Positions 5,525 through 8,066 of a stretch of DNA of 8,066 nt are shown here, in pieces; the stretch's first letter is position 1; each line of letters opens with the position of its first letter. The DNA is taken from assembly GCA_002392835.1 (NCBI GenBank), contig DGHX01000100.1, forward strand, positions 1,817 to 9,882. Reading direction: 5' to 3'. The notes beneath the pieces are model-generated. The model was given only the letters and a program-made list of their open reading frames with translations. It was not told the DNA's origin and did not search any database. Both the position numbers and the translations under genes were made by a program. The stretch is from Prevotella sp. UBA3837 (GTDB lineage: Bacteria > Bacteroidota > Bacteroidia > Bacteroidales > Bacteroidaceae).

Positions 5525-6904
5525 ATGGATATCAAAGAACTATACCGACTGTACCAACAGCACCCGTGCATCACCACCGACAGCCGCGACTGCCCCGAGG
5601 GCAGCATCTTCCTGGCACTGAAAGGCGACAACTTCGACGGCAACCGCTTCGCCCTGCAGGCCCTGCAGAAGGGCTGCGCCCTGGCCATCGTCAGTAATGA
5701 CTGCCCCGCACTGGCCGAGGCCGATGCCTCGCTGCGCCAGCGCCTCATAGCCGTCAGCGACACGCTGCAGACCCTGAAGCTGCTGGCACGCGAGCACCGC
5801 CGACAGTTCAACATTCCCGTCATAGGCATCACCGGCACCAACGGCAAGACCACGACGAAGGAACTGGTGAAGGCCGTGCTCAGCGAGAAGTACAACGTGC
5901 TGGCCACAGAGGGCAACTTCAACAACGACGTGGGCGTGCCGAAGACGCTGCTGCGCCTGCGCCCCGAACACGAGATTGCCATCATAGAGATGGGTGCCAG
6001 CCACCCCGGCGACATCAAGACGCTGGCCGAAACGGCAGAGCCCACCTGCGGGCTCATCACCAATGTGGGACGCGCTCACCTACAGGGATTCGGCTCGTTC
6101 GAAGGCGTCATCAAGACCAAGGGCGAGCTGTACGACTTCCTGCGCGCACATTCGCCGGGACCCATCTTCATCAATGCCGACAACGACTACCTGATGGACC
6201 TCATCGGCGACGACGAGGAGATATACCTCACGCCCTACAGCACCGACCCCGAGAAGCAGTACATGTGCATATCGGGCGAGGTCATCAGCAGCGACACGCC
6301 CTTCCTGAAGTTCCGCTGGCGCCGGCCCCTGATGGAGCTCGAGGAGGCGGGGGCATCGCAGAAATGGCACAAGGTGCAGACGCAGCTCATAGGCAACTAC
6401 AACATCGACAACCTGCTGGCAGCCATTGCCGTGGGCATCAACTTCGGCGTGGACCGCAAGCAGATATGCCACGCGCTGGAGAGCTACCAGCCCACCAACA
6501 GCCGCTCGCAGCTGGTGACGACGGCACACAACAGCCTCATCGTAGACGCCTATAACGCCAACCCCACCAGCATGATGGCAGCACTGGAGAACTTCGTGGC
6601 TCTCACCCTCCACCCGTCACCCTCCACCCTCCACCAAAAAATGCTCATCCTGGGTGACATGCGCGAGCTGGGCGAGGTGAGCCACGAGGAGCATCAGCGC
6701 ATCGTGGACTACCTGCAGGCCAGCGGCATGGAGCAGGTGTGGCTGGTAGGGCCTGAGTTTGCGCAGACCGACTGCAGCTACCGCAAGTTCAGCGACGTGC
6801 AGGCCGTGAAGGCCGAGATAGAGCAGAACCGCCCCGAAGGACGGCTCATACTCATCAAGGGCAGCAACGGCACACGCCTCTACGAGCTGCCCCCCCTGCT
6901 CTGA
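5525..6904 (+). CDS. murF: UDP-N-acetylmuramoyl-tripeptide-D-alanyl-D-alanine ligase
   Basis: This cytoplasmic ATP-dependent ligase adds D-Ala-D-Ala to UDP-MurNAc-tripeptide, the last soluble step of peptidoglycan precursor synthesis. The 459-residue protein shows the family order. An N-terminal substrate domain comes first (TTDSRD near residue 19, SIFLALKGDNFDGNRF). The central ATPase domain has the P-loop GITGTNGKTTT (101-111), IEMGASHPGDI and NVGRAHLQGFGS. The C-terminal domain has NSRSQL (325 on), DAYNANP (341-347), ILGDMREL (375-382) and KGSNGTRLYEL near the end. It stands alone rather than in a dcw-type wall cluster. The oddity is residues 360-371 (LTLHPSPSTLHQ), encoded by five CTCCACC-type heptamers, between the NPTSM helix and the ILGDMRE strand. 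No clear promoter is visible; the leader is the nonamer array, so the start depends on the ATG at 5525, which gives the normal N-terminus. Confidence 0.95.
   Translation: MDIKELYRLYQQHPCITTDSRDCPEGSIFLALKGDNFDGNRFALQALQKGCALAIVSNDCPALAEADASLRQRLIAVSDTLQTLKLLAREHRRQFNIPVIGITGTNGKTTTKELVKAVLSEKYNVLATEGNFNNDVGVPKTLLRLRPEHEIAIIEMGASHPGDIKTLAETAEPTCGLITNVGRAHLQGFGSFEGVIKTKGELYDFLRAHSPGPIFINADNDYLMDLIGDDEEIYLTPYSTDPEKQYMCISGEVISSDTPFLKFRWRRPLMELEEAGASQKWHKVQTQLIGNYNIDNLLAAIAVGINFGVDRKQICHALESYQPTNSRSQLVTTAHNSLIVDAYNANPTSMMAALENFVALTLHPSPSTLHQKMLILGDMRELGEVSHEEHQRIVDYLQASGMEQVWLVGPEFAQTDCSYRKFSDVQAVKAEIEQNRPEGRLILIKGSNGTRLYELPPLL
6601..6635 (+). repeat. CTCCACC heptamer array inside murF, 5 units
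   Basis: The units are TCTCACC, CTCCACC, CGTCACC, CTCCACC, CTCCACC, followed by AAAAAATG. This is the same family as the fucosidase leader array at 3861-3895, 2.7 kb away, but it is read as murF codons 360-371. Frame is preserved as it stands. Gain or loss of one unit would shift the frame of a gene expected to be essential. Confidence 0.92.
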
Positions 6905-6914
6905 CTGGCGCCTC

Positions 6915-8066
6915 TCAAGAAAGCGCCCGCATGGCGTTGAGCACGGCCAGCACGGTGACGCCCACATCGGCAAACACCGCCATCCACATGGTGGCGACGC
7001 CAAAGAGGGCCAGCACCAGCACGGCCACCTTCACGCCGATGGCGAACCATACGTTCTGACGGGCAATGGCGATGGTGCGCCGCGCGATGGCGATGGCGGT
7101 GCTCACCTTCGAGGGCTTGTCGTCCATGATCACCACGTCGGCGGCCTCGATGGCGGCGTCGCTGCCCAGGCCACCCATGGCCACCCCCACATCGGCACGG
7201 GCCAGCACGGGTGCATCGTTGATGCCGTCGCCCACGAAAACAACAGAGGATTTTCGATTTACGGATTTTCGATTTTCGATTTGGCTGCGGAGTGAGGATT
7301 TTCGATTTTCGATTTGGCTGCGCTCACTGGAGTCAGCAGAACTATCAAATGGTAAATCGAAAATCCGTAAATCGTCAATAAACTTCACTTTGTCGGCAGG
7401 CAGCAGCCCGGCATGCCACTCGTCCAAGCCCAGCTCGCCAGCCACGCGCCCCGCCACCTCGCTGCGGTCGCCGGTGAGCATGACGGTCTTCGTCACGCCC
7501 TGCGCCTTCAGCGCGGCGATGGCAGCAGCGCTGTCGCCCTTCACCTTGTCATTTATAATAATGTGTCCGGCATACTGGCCGTCCACAGCCACGTGGATGA
7601 CAGTGCCCTCGTCGCCATGGTCGCACTGGTGCCACTGCGCGCCGATGTCATCCATCATCTTCGTGTTGCCCACGCACACCATGCGGCCACCCACGCGGGC
7701 ACGGATGCCCTGGCCAGCCACCTCCGCCACGTCGCTCACCACACAGCCGTCGGTGGCCTCGTCGGGGAAGGCATCGCGCAGCGCGGCCCCTATGGGGTGG
7801 GTGCTGTAGTGCTCCACATGGGCAGCCAGGTGCAGCAGCTGGTGCGGGCTGTAGCTGTCGGGGTGTACGGCCTCCACCACAAACTGGCCATGGGTCAGCG
7901 TGCCCGTCTTGTCGAACACCACGGTGCCCACGCGGGCCAGCACGTCCATGTAGTTGGCACCCTTCACCAGGATGCCGCGGCGCGAGGCTCCGCCGATGCC
8001 GGCAAAGAACGTCAGCGGCACGCTGATGACCAGCGCACAGGGACAGCTGACCACCAGGAACAGCAG
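6915..8066 (-). CDS. zntA: P1B-2 type Zn/Cd/Pb-transporting ATPase, C-terminal part (cut at window edge)
   Basis: This is an inner-membrane pump that would export divalent soft metals using ATP. The frame is open to the right edge, so the N-terminus, any metal-binding domain and the first membrane segments are missing. The GTG at 8052-8054 lies within a membrane helix and is not the start. Visible features are LLFLVVSCPCALV with the CPC ion-binding motif (8037-8045), the phosphorylation site DKTGTLTHG (7899-7913 for DKTGT), the nucleotide-domain STHPIG, MLTGDRSE and VGDGINDAPVLA. The last helices contain Lys (7029-7031, in IGVKVAV) and Asp (6966-6968, in FADVGVT), the pair typical of the ZntA/CadA subgroup rather than copper pumps. 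Between DKVKF and VVFVGDG lie 45 residues, where the family usually has roughly ten. The extra part is encoded by AT-rich repeats. Its stop is 10 bp from that of murF. Confidence 0.92.
   Translation of the reverse strand: MLFLVVSCPCALVISVPLTFFAGIGGASRRGILVKGANYMDVLARVGTVVFDKTGTLTHGQFVVEAVHPDSYSPHQLLHLAAHVEHYSTHPIGAALRDAFPDEATDGCVVSDVAEVAGQGIRARVGGRMVCVGNTKMMDDIGAQWHQCDHGDEGTVIHVAVDGQYAGHIIINDKVKGDSAAAIAALKAQGVTKTVMLTGDRSEVAGRVAGELGLDEWHAGLLPADKVKFIDDLRIFDLPFDSSADSSERSQIENRKSSLRSQIENRKSVNRKSSVVFVGDGINDAPVLARADVGVAMGGLGSDAAIEAADVVIMDDKPSKVSTAIAIARRTIAIARQNVWFAIGVKVAVLVLALFGVATMWMAVFADVGVTVLAVLNAMRALS
7248..7374 (-). repeat. GATTTTC repeat cluster inside the P1B ATPase gene
   Basis: On the plus strand GGATTTTCGATTT occurs at 7248, 7263 and 7296, and its reverse complement at 7354-7366. 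Two 27-nt copies (7263-7289 and 7296-7322) repeat with a 33-nt period, giving an 11-residue repeat in the protein (SQIENRKSSLR then SQIENRKSVNR). A perfect 21-bp inverted repeat joins 7255-7275 and 7354-7374 across 78 nt. Codons here (TTA, ATT, AAT, CGA, AAA) are AT-rich, unlike the GC-ending codons on both sides. Confidence 0.95.

Noticed and set aside
7248..7374. Pseudogene or frameshift in the P1B ATPase
   Set aside because: The frame stays open through the repeats and all motifs on both sides are intact, so it is an in-frame insertion rather than a broken gene.
1..8066. tRNA, rRNA or riboswitch genes
   Set aside because: No cloverleaf, rRNA-like block or recognisable riboswitch core was seen by eye on either strand; a covariance search was not possible here.

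Overview
The window looks like a chromosomal segment of a fairly GC-rich member of the Bacteroidales, most like Prevotella and its relatives. The support is: a promoter with the Bacteroidetes -33/-7 form (TTG, 20 bp, TAnnTTTG) ahead of psd; the psd-pssA-DUF4834 gene order; an Omp28-like secreted protein ending in what looks like a type IX secretion (T9SS) sorting tail; a GH29 fucosidase; and no obvious Shine-Dalgarno sequences. No species can be assigned from sequence reading alone.

Layout. On the minus strand, 28-1881 encodes an Omp28-family secreted thioredoxin-like protein. It is divergent from a plus-strand run: psd (2027-2716), pssA (2829-3578, TTG start) and a DUF4834 membrane protein (3575-3841, overlapping pssA by 4 bp). 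These are followed by a GH29 alpha-L-fucosidase (3899-5263) and murF (5525-6904). A zinc/cadmium-type P1B-2 ATPase (6915-8066, minus strand) converges on murF with only 10 bp between stop codons and runs off the right edge.

Function. pssA makes phosphatidylserine and psd decarboxylates it to phosphatidylethanolamine, so they form one lipid pathway, with DUF4834 as a probable companion. The fucosidase (glycan breakdown), murF (peptidoglycan precursor synthesis) and the metal exporter are unrelated to that pathway.

The most interesting layer is not the genes but the short repeats around and inside them. Three of the boundaries between same-direction genes carry a different tandem micro-repeat: TAATGCT heptamers and a CAAATCT/CAACTCT pair before pssA, CTCCACC heptamers before the fucosidase, and CTTTAACTC nonamers before murF. 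The nonamers also form a perfect 39-bp inverted repeat around a 139-nt module. The CTCCACC heptamer array recurs inside the murF reading frame. A GATTTTC heptamer family with a 21-bp perfect inverted repeat sits inside the ATPase reading frame and adds about 35 residues. This suggests a repeat-spreading process that mostly lands at gene starts and is sometimes tolerated inside essential or conserved proteins.
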